A stretch of DNA of 64,000 nucleotides from Apostichopus japonicus. Taxonomy: Eukaryota > Echinodermata > Holothuroidea > Aspidochirotida > Stichopodidae. Below the pieces are notes generated by a model that was not told the origin of the DNA, did no database searches, and was given only the letters and a program-made list of their open reading frames with translations. Location: assembly GCF_037975245.1 (NCBI RefSeq), contig NC_092577.1:33066398-33130397 (forward strand), in the 5' to 3' direction. This document shows positions 12,678-26,500 of this stretch, piece by piece. How positions within the stretch are numbered: the stretch's first letter is position 1; every line of letters starts with the position of its first letter. The position numbers and the translations under genes are program-made.

Positions 12678-15600
12678 GATGAGTGGAAGTTATAAATAAA
12701 ATATTAAAAACTCCAAAAATGTACAGGAAAAAAGAGAGTAAATAACGAGTTCCGCAGAGTAAAATTAAATACTTGAGGATATCGCGGTGTTTGGTGGTTT
12801 ATCCATGCAAGAAACTCCGGTCAGTTTCTATAAGTTTTCCATTGAAGTCCTTTCCTCTTCGATATACATATACAAGGCAGTGAACTTGAAGACACCTCCT
12901 GCACACCGTTATGAATTCACACCATGCACTATACAAGAATAGTATAACATAACACTATACGCTTCGCAGCTTGTTCACTCGTTACGTAATATTACTACGA
13001 TGAAAGCTTCAATCGAAATGGGAAATCAAAGTTAATTGAGGCGCATTCTCAGAGGAAGAGTGCTGCGTGTGACCAGCACAAATAGACTCTTTTCATTGGA
13101 TGGAGAACCTCTGACTCTTGCCCTCATTTGAATGATTGACAGCTGTGCAACAACAGTACCCTAATTTGACCCTATATACCACGAATGAATAGGCGCGGTT
13201 AAAAAACATGACGGATTAACTCCTCGTTAAGTCTTTAAGCTTTTTTTCCCCTTTCCTTCGCGTCTTGTCCAGGAAATGGTAATAGTGGGAGAAAATATCC
13301 AAGCTAAAGTTCGACACAAACCGATGTGAAATGCAAACAATGTAGATAGATACCAAGGAGAGAGATTTATTTAGAAGTGTGAATAAACATTAAAGTGGTT
13401 ATAAAAGTATCGTGGGAAGAATGTGCATATAATGTTTGCATTCAGTGAAGTGAAGGAAGGATGTACGACGTCGTTTTTAGTCTGATTTAGTAATAGCCAA
13501 ATGTATAAACGTATTATTCATATTCAATTAGTTCACAAATTGAGAAGTTTCCATATGTAGAACAGACAAGAATACATGAGTAACCGTTATCCTTCCTACA
13601 AAACACTCTTTATCCAAAACATCAAAAGTCACCACCGCCCCACACCCTTCCCAATATCGAACAGGTACGTTATAACTATATCGTATTTATATAGGGATGT
13701 TAACACACTTTAAGATAACTCCAATCGAGAGCATGGGGGAGGGGGTGGGTCATCGTGGGGTGGGCGTGAAAATTCTCCCACGTGAGAGACACATATTCCC
13801 CAAAGAATGTAAAGAATTTAACCCCCAGGAATTATAGCCAGGGGTGCATATACAGCCATTCTTCTTTTTTGTTTTTCTTGGGGAGGAGGAGGAGGGGGAG
13901 GGTGGTGGGGGTGGGGGAAGGGGAAGGGGAGGTGGGATAGATATATTTCGAGACCTGCTATGGCTTTGTTGAAACTGACAGCAGTAATTGACTAAGCAAG
14001 ATGTATCACTGTTAGGTGGAAACAAACGTGGGGGTTGGGGAAGGAAAATGACGTTGCGTGTCGGATGCAAAGCTTGGGTTACCATTATAAAATGATATCA
14101 GAGCCCTGCTGAGGGGCCGGCAGTCGGAGGCCGAGGCCACACCAAATAATGATTATTATTCGGGCCTTTTTTATTTTAAAGATGGAAGTAGAATTAGTTT
14201 CTTAAGCGAATTGCCAGTGGTAATAAATTATATGCTCTCATAGTGAGAATCTAATAAGTTGATTGAAAATTTGGATACTGGTTTAAGAATTGAATTAGCC
14301 ACCTGGTCCTTTCATAATGAGAGGATGGGGGAGAGGAGGACGCTGGGGCCAGGAGGATATATACAGCCCAGGGGTTAGGGTTATGGTTAAGGTTGACCCC
14401 CCCCCCCCCCCCCGGAACAGCATTTTAAAGGTGCTGTTGGTCAGTATTTGTGTGATGTATTTGGTGCCGTTCGTGTATACGTAGAAGGTGTACTAGAAAC
14501 CGTAAACACTAAGTTGTTTCAATCAACCAAATTAGTACATCATTTCATTTCAGTTGAGTTCAACAGACACAGCTCCTTGTTATTCAATTGCAGCACTCTA
14601 TGCGAATGTTCCACTTAATTAATTGTTACGTTAAGCTAGAAGAGAAAGCCTCTTGTCTCGAGGTTCAATTGATACCTGGATGAAGTAAATCCCTTAATCA
14701 GACGGTCTGTCACATTTATTAACCTGATGAACTTGAAAGGTTATAATCACGATGATGACCATTCAGTGTATTGATTCATTAAGAGCATGATTAATAAAAT
14801 TCAAAGGCTTCGTGTACAACAGGCGTGTGTACAACGGTTGGAACACAACTGTCCAACTGATTCCGCGAAACTATATGCGGTTCTTCTTTCCATCGTTTAT
14901 TGCAGCCATATTTAGTGGGGCTCTCCTTAGGTTTTCTTCATAAGCTAAACATAAGCTATAAACTAAACTGAGAGGAGGTTTCGGCTCTGTGAGATGGGCT
15001 CCTATTTTAGGAACCCCGGTGGGTAGAGGGCTTGGAAGTAATACTACTTCAGTGAAGTTCTGGGAATAGCCCAGCCACCAGGGAGCTTTATTTCGTGGAA
15101 GGGTGGATATGCCAGGGCTTCTCTACTTTCGCGCCACTTTCTCATTTCCCCCATTTAAACTGCTTTTTCAATCCTAAAGCTCGGTCAGGCTTGTCCCCCT
15201 CCCCTCCGCCACCCCCAGCCCGTCACCGATTTTTTCACACCTGTGCCCTGCACTCCTTGAAAATGATCTCCACCACGTACAAAACTTGTTACGGTAAATG
15301 GATACTATTTTAATGTTGAAAGGACTAGGAATGACCATGTTTACATTAGTCAGTGAATTTATGTATATAATTTTGCAGTAAGGAAAAGCAATTTGTTAAC
15401 AGTTTTTTATTTTATTTAATAATATTTCACTGTAAAAATTAATCGAAGTCAAAGTATCACAATCTTTGTATATGGAACGAGTCAGTATGAGGCAGTTGAC
15501 GGAGAAAATTAGTTTTAGAAGGGAATATGGGTGGGGTGGGAGGGGGGGGAGGGGATACTCAATAGGCAACAGAACAATGATCTAATTAAACTTTTCTGTT

Positions 15601-18600
15601 ATTGCACAATTTGAAAACTGCCTTAAAAATGTGAGACACGTCAAAGTAGCTACGCGTTTTTTGTTTCGCTTGTGACATATTTTTCTTCTACTGTACAAAG
15701 GGGAAGTTCATAAATTACATTATCTATGGGACGGAAGAAGGGATGAGGGTTTGTGACGAAGGGTTGGGGGGGGGGGAGGGTAAGATATATAGCATTGGGA
15801 AGGGGACGAAACGTACTTGATCGACAGTAGTACAATGACTTAATCAATTGATTTGTGTTATAATACAATTTAATATCTTCTGTCTCTAAACTATGAGACA
15901 CATTAACTAACAGCTGTAACCACATTTTCGCTTGCATTATATATATTTGATAACCGTTGCTTTTAAATAAACTGGCAATTCTTCTGCTTGATATAGTTGC
16001 GTACATTATAGAAAAATGGTTATGTCTTCCCACGTGGAAAAGCTTTGCACCCAAGCCTCCCCACCCCTAAAATGGAAGTGTAGCTTCGAGCCTGCATCGA
16101 GTGGAAGCTTCCAGGAAAAACAACTAGATATACGATAAAGAATGCTTATTTATCTGAACAAGAATCCATCTTGCCACTTTCACCTCTACTGCCCAAGACC
16201 CATATCTTTTAATTCTCAATCCCCCTACCCACATGTTTACCTTCTAAGGATGTGACAACCAGGGGCAGTCCAGTAACTTGAAATATATAGTTTACATATT
16301 CCGATAACGCCGCGAGAGTGTATACATAGTGCGACACAATTGCGAGGGAACGAATGGCTTCTGGCTTTTCGAAATATACTCATCAGTTTATTGTAAACCA
16401 AAGTTTCCCACAGCGGCTACTTTTGAACTTGTACCGCAAAGATGAAAGAACAAAGCAGAGACCATTGTTTAAGAGGAAGTTTAAGATGATCTCTATCAGT
16501 TAATACCAGCATACATGGTGGTGACCATCGAATGGTGTTACGTCATCGAACTCGGCCAAAGTTAACGAAGCAGGATGTAGCAGAAAATCAGCCCTGTAAA
16601 CTCATAATGTATGATTTGGTAAACAGAGACCGTGTTTAAATTTGGCTGTATATAGCAGGAAATGTTATAATTGGATTTGCTGGTAGTTAAGCTTTCCTGC
16701 AGGCTCCATCTGGTGTAAACCTCAAGGCACGTATAGTGTCGAGATGAAAGGGTCAATCTCAGGTGACCGGGGAAAATTTCTTGGAAGAAGAGGTTACTGA
16801 CTGTATCTGGAATTGCCAAATTGCCAAGTGAAAACCGAGCCTATATAATAATTATGAGTAATAATTTACAGTGTGAAATTCATACTTTGCATAATAAGAA
16901 GGGGCTCAATCATGTATAAAAATGAAGAATATATCAATAAACATTAGAATAAAATCTAAAAATATATTTGTCTCGTTGTGCTTTACTTTACATGCTCGCT
17001 TAAGATGGATGAAGGAGGGGGCTCGTATGGTTCGGACGAAACCCCACCCAACACAAGCACGCAATGAATAAATAAACCATCAAAAACCATTTCGATGTTT
17101 GTATCTTGATTTTCAAACTACTAGCCTATAAATGAACTATACGTTAACTTCATCAATTCTTTGTTCAGCAATTAATATGAGCTCAGATCGAATTAATAAC
17201 CTATTTCGTTTACTAACTTGCAGTGCTTTCCAGCGAATTATGTTCTCAGCTGGACGGCATGGGTTTGTCACAACTTCCATCTTAATCTACTACGTGACTA
17301 GTATCTTGCAATATTTGAACAGCAGAGTGCACCCCCTTCCCCGTTACCTCCCCCTCAACACGATGTAATTTATAGGCATAGGCCTATTATACTTGCAAAA
17401 TTTGATGTTTAAATTTTTTTGATCGTTTTAAACATACAAGGTCTATACTGCCCGATACTTGAAATTTGTTTGTAAGTTTCGCATTAAGGCAGAGTGGGGG
17501 AGGGGTGGGACATCCCTCACCATAGACCTCTCACCAGGTCGCCAGTCCATAACCTTATTTCGAACCCCCTCCTTAGAAAAAAAATTGTGCGGCACGGTCG
17601 ATCATCACGTAATATTGTCTCTTGCCGATAGCATACATAACAGACAATAGTCGGGAACACTTCAGCGAATTCTAGTCCCTAGATATGGTCATTCGTTATC
17701 GTACATAAAGGCTTTGTTTGCAGTGTAGTGAATGTAGGACCCAGCGGAAATGTGAAACGCCGTCCCTGGTGGAACTCTCCAGGTTCGTTTGCCTGTTGTA
17801 AGGTTTCTTTTCAAAAGCATGAATATGAGTAACATATATTTCACTTGAGAAAAGTTAAAGCCACCAATATATTGTGAAATTACACATATCGTTTATCTTA
17901 CGTTAGAGTAGCCTACTGTAGGCCCTAACGTTAGTGTTAAGCCTAATATGCTACTATTCGACCTCATGCAGCATGATTGTTTGTGCATGTGTTATCGATC
18001 AGGTTCCAAATTTGAAATATAACGAAAACAACATAACAACTTCAAGACCTGCGCACATTTTCGCTGACATTTTGGTCAGCATTAATGGTCATAGTATTCA
18101 AATAATTGTTTTGTATGTGCATTTAAGATATTAACATATGAATTCCAGTGTTGGAACAAAGTTAACCCCCATGTAGCTGACATTAGCAGTATAATTATCA
18201 GAAACTCAATTATTTTCATGTCAAAATCTCAGTGAAACAGAAAGAAGTATAATTTAATTATCATAACCATCAAAGCAAACAAATGATATCTATAAAATTT
18301 ACTGAAATTTCGATCAAACTCAATCCAGAGGAAGGCAGAAACACAGCTTGAAGTGATGGAAGCTGGACTTTCAAGATTCAAATTCTGCTGAGTGGTAGTC
18401 GAATACCTTAAAGTTTAAACTAGTATTAACAAAATATTGGATGTCACATGTTAAGCAAGAAACTGACATTCAATAATGTGATTGAGATTCGAATGCCAGT
18501 TAGTAAATGACTGAAACAAGGCCAAAGTGATATACTGTAGTGTAGATTCAGTCAGACGAAAATGTAGCTAATAGGCCTAACACAAACTTGAGCTATCGCA

Positions 18601-19940
18601 ATAAGAATACTATGATTGTGGTCATTTTTGTATTCACTTTCAGTCAAATGCACTGGCTATTAGATAAATTACACAAACTTCTGTGAAACCTTGATCTTCA
18701 GAACTTCAGGGATTGAAGTACCCTTTATAAATGGCTAGGAAAAGACACCTAAGTCGATGATATTTCTTGGCAATTTTAAGTCTCAAAACAAAACATTTCT
18801 AATTTATTGTGTGAATGAACTTGCCACTAATTTTGTGAGTTATTCAGACCTGTCATTCTCAGTGCTTACCTATGGTCAGAAGTTCGTTCTCCAAATCGTA
18901 CTTTTACGAGAGCCAAGATTTCAACTCGCAGTCGAAAATCAGAAACCATGTAAAGTTCTGCTCATCTACTGGGATAATTCCATTTGGCATTGAGCATCAG
19001 CAATTTTTTTGGCAATGTAAAGTTTTGGTTAAATACTATAAATATCCAGCTACGGTAGCCTAGCCTAGGCCTAACTGAGTTAGTCTAGCCTAGGCCTGTT
19101 CTGTTATATTCTAGAGTCAGCTAAACTTAGGCTCAGGCACTCACAGTTGCAAGAAGGCCTAGCCTTCTGTACTTGCAGTTTGTAGGTCTCCCATACAACT
19201 AGATGCAGTACCAGCCTTGTAAGCTAATTAATGCTTTTTAAAGTTAACAGTTAGTGAATGAAAATAGTGTAGGCTTGGTTCTATGCTAGTGGTGATATTC
19301 ATTGCGAATTATATGATTACAACCCAATCTCAGGGCGGATAGTAGAAATACAGTAGGAAGAATTGGAGAGAGTCCAATTCCTTGCTTGGGTTTCACAGTT
19401 CTTGCCTAGGGAAGGGGTCTTTGGATGGGGGTGTTCTCCTTTGGCACAATTATATCTTTGATTGAAAGTGTTTGTATCCAACCAAATGGGTGGCATCTTT
19501 TTCGTCAAGACAAATCTGCTTTTATTTTATATCAGTGAATTCTACACTGGTTCTTCTGTCTTACTGTACTGTCCATATAACATTGGTTTTTGTGCATGCA
19601 TGCCATTTTCAAACAGTTGCATCAACTGGCTAAAATGGTGGTGCATTTAATTTTCTATTTCTTTGGTTTGTGGCATGTGGTTCCATGTCTACTCTAAAGC
19701 CTTGCTGTGACTTCATTAAGGAACCTAACTCATTCCATGTACAAATAGTGATGTTATCAATTTGAGTGAACCTTAACATTATTTAAAAATCACTATTTTT
19801 ACCCAAATTTGACTAACACAACAAACTAATATATCACCCTTGATGTTATCTTAGGCCTAAAGTAAAAAAAAATTGTGAAATTGTTAGCTTCCCACCATCA
19901 CTTCAAACATTAATATTAAGAGTTTATCCGGTTTTAGTCG
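12678..19940. other. Gene-poor region between the divergent tbr and KDM1B genes
   Basis: The first few hundred bases should hold the tbr 5' UTR and promoter. On the minus strand a CCAAT is at 13094-13098 and a TATATA at 13173-13178. The KDM1B promoter and an untranslated first exon must also lie here, but I could not locate them. The rest shows only short G- or C-rich tracts (for example 13888-13932, 14398-14414, 15537-15554, 15766-15780) and open frames without recognisable domains. Confidence 0.45.
13173..13178 (-). promoter_or_regulatory. Possible TATA box for tbr
   Basis: The minus strand reads GGTATATAGG about 500 bp upstream of the tbr ATG. Placement is plausible if the 5' UTR is about 470 nt and unspliced. 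No other evidence fixes the start site. Confidence 0.25.
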
Positions 19941-20197
19941 TATGTATGTATGTATGTATGTATGTATATGTGATCTTCCCGCAAGCAGGAACTCGCGAAA
20001 GAAGCCATGGAGGCTTATAGACTCGCAAGCTGACCGAAGCCAATCTCTCGGCACACATCCATTTAACGTCCATGTCGGGAAGTTGTTATTGAACAACACC
20101 CTTGCCAGACGACACACATTGCTGTCGGCGGGGAATCGAACCGGGGATCTCATGACTGGGAGACGCCGGCGTTAACCACTAGGCTATACACTCCGCC
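19941..20197 (-). mobile_element. tRNA-derived SINE, family A copy 1
   Basis: Read on the minus strand, it begins at 20197 with a tRNA-like head: A box TAGCCTAGTGGTTAACG and B box GGTTCGATTCC. A body with a core ACTTCGGTCAGCTTGCG-like block follows. It ends in a (CATA)n tail at 19941-19968. A nearly identical copy is at 63043-63288, and a diverged relative is at 39541-39770. Confidence 0.85.
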
Positions 20198-20503
20198 ATG
20201 TACATAAGTCGTACATGCAGTAGATACAGTAGCTCCGTTCTTAAACTACACAGGGTCCACTTGCTTATCATATGTTGTAAGCAATGCTTTGAATATTTTG
20301 ATATATATATTTCCTTTGACAGCATACACCTTTGATTATTTGTATAAAGTTAAGCATATTAGATTCTAATGTTCTCACGTTATGATGATACTGAATAAAT
20401 TACATCATCTTTAAAAACAATAACTTGATTGACACAAACTTACAAATTTAAGACTTCATATGCTTCTAAGGCTACTTATTTTATTCTTTTCTTTCTTTAA
20501 AAG

Positions 20504-20569
20504 TAAAACATACTGACGTGGATATCAGTGGCTCAGTCTCTAAGCAGGTGGAATACAATTACCGAGACA
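20504..20569 (+). other. KDM1B 5' UTR segment in first coding exon
   Basis: A pyrimidine tract ending CTTTCTTTAAAAG gives a likely splice acceptor at 20502-20503, so this exon probably starts at 20504 and follows an untranslated exon. The first in-frame ATG is at 20570, with A at -3. Confidence 0.45.
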
Positions 20570-23500
20570 ATGTCGGCAAGAATAAAGCGCAAACCAGCCA
20601 AGTATTTAGAAGAAGGAGAAATACCAGCTGTACAGTCCCCTCAAGTGCGGACCCCTACTCCTACCACTACTCCTACCCCTACCCCACCCAAACTGCCTTC
20701 GAAAAGAAAACTTGAGGCGAAAGAAGAACAAAACAAAGCAGCCAAGAAACCGTTCAGGAGTTGCGAAAAGCAGAGATGTCCCGCAAAGCTTCCAATTTGT
20801 TTTACCAACGCGACAGAAAAGTATGTATTTTTTGTGTTTTTGTGTATGTGTGTTATGAACCCTTTGCACCCTGAATTTTACATCCATGGGGATTGACATC
20901 CTAACCATAAGTTTTTCAGACATAAATATTACCACATTGTGGTCCCAATACTGGTGGTACTGTAAGCTTGGGCCGAATGTTACTGGTTGATGATCCTTGT
21001 GTAACATTAGGTCTAAATCTAGGCCCGTATGTTACTGGTTGATGCTCTGTAACATTAGGTCTAAGACTCTAAGTCTAGGCCTAATGTTACTGGTTGATGC
21101 TGTGTAACGTTCGGCGTAAGTCTAGGCCTAATGTTACTGGTTGATGCTGTGTAACTTTCGGCCTAAGTCTAGGCCTAATGTTACTGGTTGATGCTGTGTA
21201 ACTTTCGGCCTAAGTCTAGGCCTAATGTTACTGGTTGATGCTGTGTAACGTTCAGCCTAAGTCTAGGCCTAATGTTACTGGTTGATGCTGTGTAACATTA
21301 GGTCTAAGTCTAGACCTAATGTTACTGGTTGATGTTGTGTAACGTTAGGCCTAAGTCTAGGCCTTTTCTTACTCCTAGTACTAACGCTAGTATTACCATA
21401 AGTATCACCCATTAGCATAGGCCTACTGTCATCCAAATCATTGCTAAAATCGTCATCAAATTGGCTTTCAAAACCACTAGAATTGCCGTAATCAGACACG
21501 TTCAAATCTTCGTCCTCATCTTGAAGTAGCAGCATCAGAGCTTTGTCAGTCGACATTATTTTTGATGTCATGTTTGCGATTTTTCTGTACGAATTTCGGT
21601 CAAAAATTCACTGATGGAATGTGCACATGGAATCTAGTGACTTTGTTCCACACCCTACAGTAACAGACTCTTTCATTGTCTTAAAGTGGGAAAACCCCTA
21701 TTGCATCATGTGAAAGCTGCTCTGTCAGCTTTTTCGAGTTACTGCAGTTTCACAGGAAAGCCGCTATAGCGGCTTATATGGTTGTAAGGGTTAAGTAAAT
21801 ATGGCAGCTTTGTTCAAATTTGTGCTTAAATATGATTTTATTATCTAGTAATATTAGTATCTCAACAGATGCTTTAAAAAATCATTAATCGTCAAGGTGT
21901 GATTATCCCTCCGACCAAATTTCCGGATAACAGACTTTGCGAGAATCTATGGCAGTTTGAATATATTTTTTTATCACAATTTGAATATTGGATCTAACAG
22001 AATCTTCTCTTCTGCAGGTGCGCTGGGGACACTTACACATCACGGTGGTACCACATGTCGGCCGGAGAGCATTTCTGCAATGAATGTTTTGATCATTATT
22101 ATAGGAGGTACTGTATGATATATACTGGTATTTCCACCAGCATTTTTAAAGGATGACTTAAGTCTTTAAGTCTTTAGTCTAATATTTGTCATAAATTGTC
22201 ATATTTCTTGAGAAAATAATAATTCATAAAGTGTTTAAACTCTATTGTAGGAAACAGTAAGTTAGAACCATCCTTATCAATTTCTTTGCCTTCTTTCGTT
22301 CATTTCACTTATCAATAAATAAATGAATCAGTATCTTTGTGTGTGTACAATAATATACAAATGCCTAAAGTGGAATTACGACCTTCCTTATCGGTTTTGA
22401 ACCTCTGGACATACATTCAGCGTCCATTGCCAAGTGGTTAGGTTGTCCGCATATAAAGCGGGAGGCCCGGATTCGAATCCTGGTGGAGGCTGGAAGTTAT
22501 TGCACTGTTCTGGATTTTCCAACTCACTACGATTTCAATATATAACGTATATTGTGTGTGTTTGTATAAAGGTACAGATTTTGACATATTTTCCCGTCAA
22601 AGATTGTCGTAAAAAACATTGTTGTTCCCAGTGTCTTTCTTATCTCCTGCTGTTTTCATACCTTCCTGCATCCCATAACGCCATATTTCATAATTTGGAC
22701 TTTCATTGGATATTTGGTTTCCTAATTAATCTTTCTTTTACCCGCCGCAGCCATAGGGAAGGTTACAAGCTGTTCTCTGAATGGAAGCGGGAGTGGAGTA
22801 AGAACGGCAAGACGGATCCAAATCTGAAGACCTACATGGCTGATCAAGTGCTTCCGTATTGGGTCCAGTGCAACAAGCAGTCGTGTAAGAAATGGCGCCC
22901 CCTACCCCCTCGGAAGGACCTGACAAAGGAGATAATCAGTTCGTTTGTATGCGATCACGCAGATAACAAGGCTGTGAGTAGTCAAAGACAGAAAGCTAGT
23001 ATCGATAAAGTCGTAGTCGATTACAAAAACTTCTTTAGTCGTTATAGTTTTCCTGGTTTTCAAATTTGTGCTAAAATTCTGGACTGCTGACTTGAAGGGA
23101 CATTGAGGACATCGACTCCCTCGTCTCATCGTAAATGTCGTTGGTTCACTTTCATTTTATAAATTTGAGGCTCTATTTGACAGTAGTCTTGTTCCTATTG
23201 ATTTCTTTGTTACTGCGGAGGAATCAACCTCATTTACTAGACCGCAGGAGGGAGGGCAAATTTTAAGTTCACATGTAGCCTGCAAGCAAACTTTCTGCAG
23301 CCCTTTAAATGGATTTTCAAAAGTCTATTAACACTTCATTATAACAGAGAAATCTCTCTATCGAACGGATAATCCACCGAAACGATAAAGTTCACCGATT
23401 ATCTGAATGGTAGAATATGAAATATTTTTACTTTTCGGAGTTTGTACAGTTTTTTGCAATAGGATATTTCAAACCTTTTGTGAGGAGGAGTAAACCAGTG

Positions 23501-26500
23501 CTAGCATCTGGACCTATTTTTCATCTGGAACAATCAATGACTGGCTAGATATGAGAGTTGTGGAATATCAGAATGCATCCAACCAACCATCATAAACAGT
23601 TGAATCGAAAATATATGACAATGATTTATTAAGTAATTGTCATCGATGCGCAAAACAAAATACCAAATTAAAAATAACTGCAAAATACAAACGAAAAAAA
23701 CGGCAGTTTTTGGCGTCACATTTCGAAGAACATGTTTGGACAAAAGATAATAGATCTGGTCCTGAAAGGTCCGTAAAAGTTTCTTTCCAGCTTTTCGTCT
23801 TTCTTTTTCAAGTTTTCAACTGTCATTTAATTTTACTTAGGGAGTCGGTGACTCTTGCGAGTGGCCGCAGGACCCAAGGGTGAATCAGGTTTTCGATGAT
23901 ACATGGCTTCAACTTCTGATGACCCCTCCCCTTCTGAAGAGATCCCCTGCCGCTCAATTCCTGTCCGCCTATTTTCCAGATGGGGTCGGATTAAGCCCTA
24001 CGAGTCAAAATCCAGAGGAAGTAGATAATAGTGAGTTGAAATGGTTGACTTGTTTTCTGTACATATGTTTTGCAATGCAAGTTTGTGGAAAAAAGCAAGA
24101 TGTTTAAAAGCAACAGAGATGGGCCCTCAAGGTTTAATCTAGAAATAACCAAACTTAAGAGAAATCGGAAGAGTATGGTCAGACTACTACATCTACTGAT
24201 CAGACCGGTGCTTGTTCTGAACCAGCTTGTAGGCAATGTTATCGGAAGGTGGGTGAAGGTGGGGGAGGGGGAGGGGAGTGGGCAGGTGGGGAGGGGATGA
24301 TATTGATTGCTACATGACATATCTATGGATTTCAAAATGGGACAAGCCAAACTCATCAAATTATGGAAAGAAATTATAACCTTAGTAATCTCTGTATGTT
24401 CATTTAATACATAATTTATTTGTCATATTTAATGTCATTTATTTGAAATTAAAACCATAATAATCATAATAATCTTTGAAACAGATGACACTCTCAAAGA
24501 ATATCTGTGCCTCCACCATATACCCAAAAATTATTGGAAGTTTGTACAATTTTTGTTAACTTTTTTTTTCTTTTTTTTTCGGGACCAATTCTTCTTTTTC
24601 TACCAGAGTCTGTACCAAAGTCGTACTTTCAGCCTTTCTACCAGCCTGACGAACAAGGCCGGGCCCTCTGTGTCTGCGCGGATGTGATGGACTTTGACGA
24701 GGTCCAAGCGTTCCCACAATTCGCAAAAGAACAGCAGATGTATCTGGCAGTACGGAACCTGATACTAGCGTTATGGGCCAGAGACTGTAAGGTAAGGTGG
24801 CCAGAAATGAAATGGACTTGATACATTCCAGCAGAAAATAAAGAAACATGAAGTCCATTGGCAGCATGGTTGTCGAGTCCGGGCCCAGCTTGAGGGGGGT
24901 TTTTGGCAACTTTTCGGTTTTATTGAAAGTGCTAAGAACTCCAAATGGTGGTGGTTGGATTTGTGTCCCCTTTAATGCTGCTTTTGTTTGCAGACTACAA
25001 CTTAAACGTTTTCTCAATTAACTACACATTTACTTCTTAACTACTCATTAACTACTCATTGTCTTTGCAGTAAAAGTAGAACATCTGTATGTAAGAATAT
25101 GACAAATATATATATATATATGTAAATAAATATAACTGAAATCGTAGTGAGTCAGAAAATCCAGAACATATATATATGTTGATACTAGTTGGGACTAGTG
25201 GAACACTAGTAGTTGTAACTTGGAGTTTCACACGTTTTAGCGATCATCAGACAACTCTATATATATATTTATATGTATATATATATATACATGTGTGACA
25301 TTTTAATTCTCAAAGAAAAGAGTGTAAAATGTGCAAAATTCTTAAAATCTCCACTAACTGTTTTGTGATGTTTTCTTTCATGTGTATCTCGGCAGGAATT
25401 TCTTACAGAAAGCAAATGTGCACAGTATCTGCTGGTGAGGGGCTTGGTCCGTATAAGCTGTTCCAATTTGTTAGAGAGTGTTTTAGTCTTCCTCACGAGA
25501 AAAGGTCTCGTCAACACAGGTCTCCTCACGGGAATGCCAACAGAGCTTCAGAGTAAAGCGAAAACACCACAGGTGAGGGGGAAGTATTCGTTTGGGGTGG
25601 GGGTCAGCGGTGGGGAGACAACAGGGGATCATTATGTTGTATACATGATGCAATACATTTGTATTATGCCTCTTGTGTGCTTGTACAGAACTTTCAAGGT
25701 TTGTAATCTCAAATTGCAACACTTTCCACATTTTAGACTTTAAACTGCAACACTTCCACATTTTAGACTTTGAACTGCAACACTTTTCAACATTTTAAAC
25801 TGTGGTTTGCAACACTTTCAACATAATAAACTGGATTGCAACACTTTCAACATATTAAACTGTGGATTGCAGTGCTTTCAACATTTTAAACTGTGGATTG
25901 CAACTCTTTTCAACATTTTAAACTGTGGATTGCAAGGCTTTCAACATATTAAACTGTAGATTGCAACACTTTCAACATATGAAACTGTGGATTGCAACAG
26001 TTTCCATATATTAAACTGTGGATTGCAACTCTTTTCAACATTTAAACTGTGGATTGCAAGGTGTTCAACATATTAAACTGTGTATTGCAAGACTTTCAAC
26101 ATTTTAAGCCTTGGACCATAGCACTATCAAGTTCAATAATTTTCAACCTTCTCTAGTGCCTGGTCTCCTAAGACAACATTTGCAAATTTAAAACGTATTT
26201 CAGTGCTTTCAGCATTTCATGTATTGGACCTATATACACAACATGACATGCCATAGCAGTGCTTTCAACATTTAATGTATTGTACAGAAGTACTCAATGT
26301 GCTATGCCATAGCATTGCTTTCAACATATAATGTATTGGACCTAAGTACTCAACGTGCTATGCCAGAGCAGTGCTTTCAACAAATTTCAACATTTTGTAG
26401 TGCCCCATCTCCTTGATCAGCATGTTGATCAACATTTACAATCTTGGATTACAACACTATGAACATTTTAAGGTTATTTGACATATTAACATCGCAATGT

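Larger units (their letters stand above)
20856..21794 (-). mobile_element. piggyBac-like element relic in KDM1B intron 1
   Basis: The minus strand at 21794 begins TTAACCCTTACAACC and then a short palindrome (GCCGCTATAGCGGC). The plus strand at 20856 begins TGAACCCTTTGCACCC, which reads as the opposite terminus with a decayed TTAA. TTAA followed by CCC termini is the piggyBac signature. The roughly 939-bp element carries an acidic N-terminal open frame starting at 21571 and a 47-bp minisatellite that replaces the rest. It is non-autonomous. Confidence 0.65.
20570..24030 (+). other. KDM1B: KDM1B N-terminal zinc-finger and CW module (coding exons 1-4)
   Basis: Residues about 65-115 hold a C4H2C2-type finger: [13 protein letters not shown], then [21 protein letters not shown]. 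Two cysteines of the human region (in TATC and LSCGEH) are replaced here; from memory they are not zinc ligands. Residues about 140-188 hold the CW finger, with [16 protein letters not shown] and a later cysteine. Residues 20-45 are a proline/threonine-rich linker of PTPT repeats. Exon 4 ends in a conserved [19 protein letters not shown] stretch. Confidence 0.85.

Noticed and set aside
15650-16054. 134-aa minus-strand open frame
   Set aside because: No domain, low-complexity proline stretch from a C-rich tract, no splice context.
19942-20175. Identical open frames at 19942 and 63045 suggesting a gene family
   Set aside because: Both lie within tRNA-derived SINE copies.
22427-22492. Possible tRNA gene with ATA anticodon
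   Set aside because: No proper acceptor stem and a related fragment elsewhere; better read as a SINE head.
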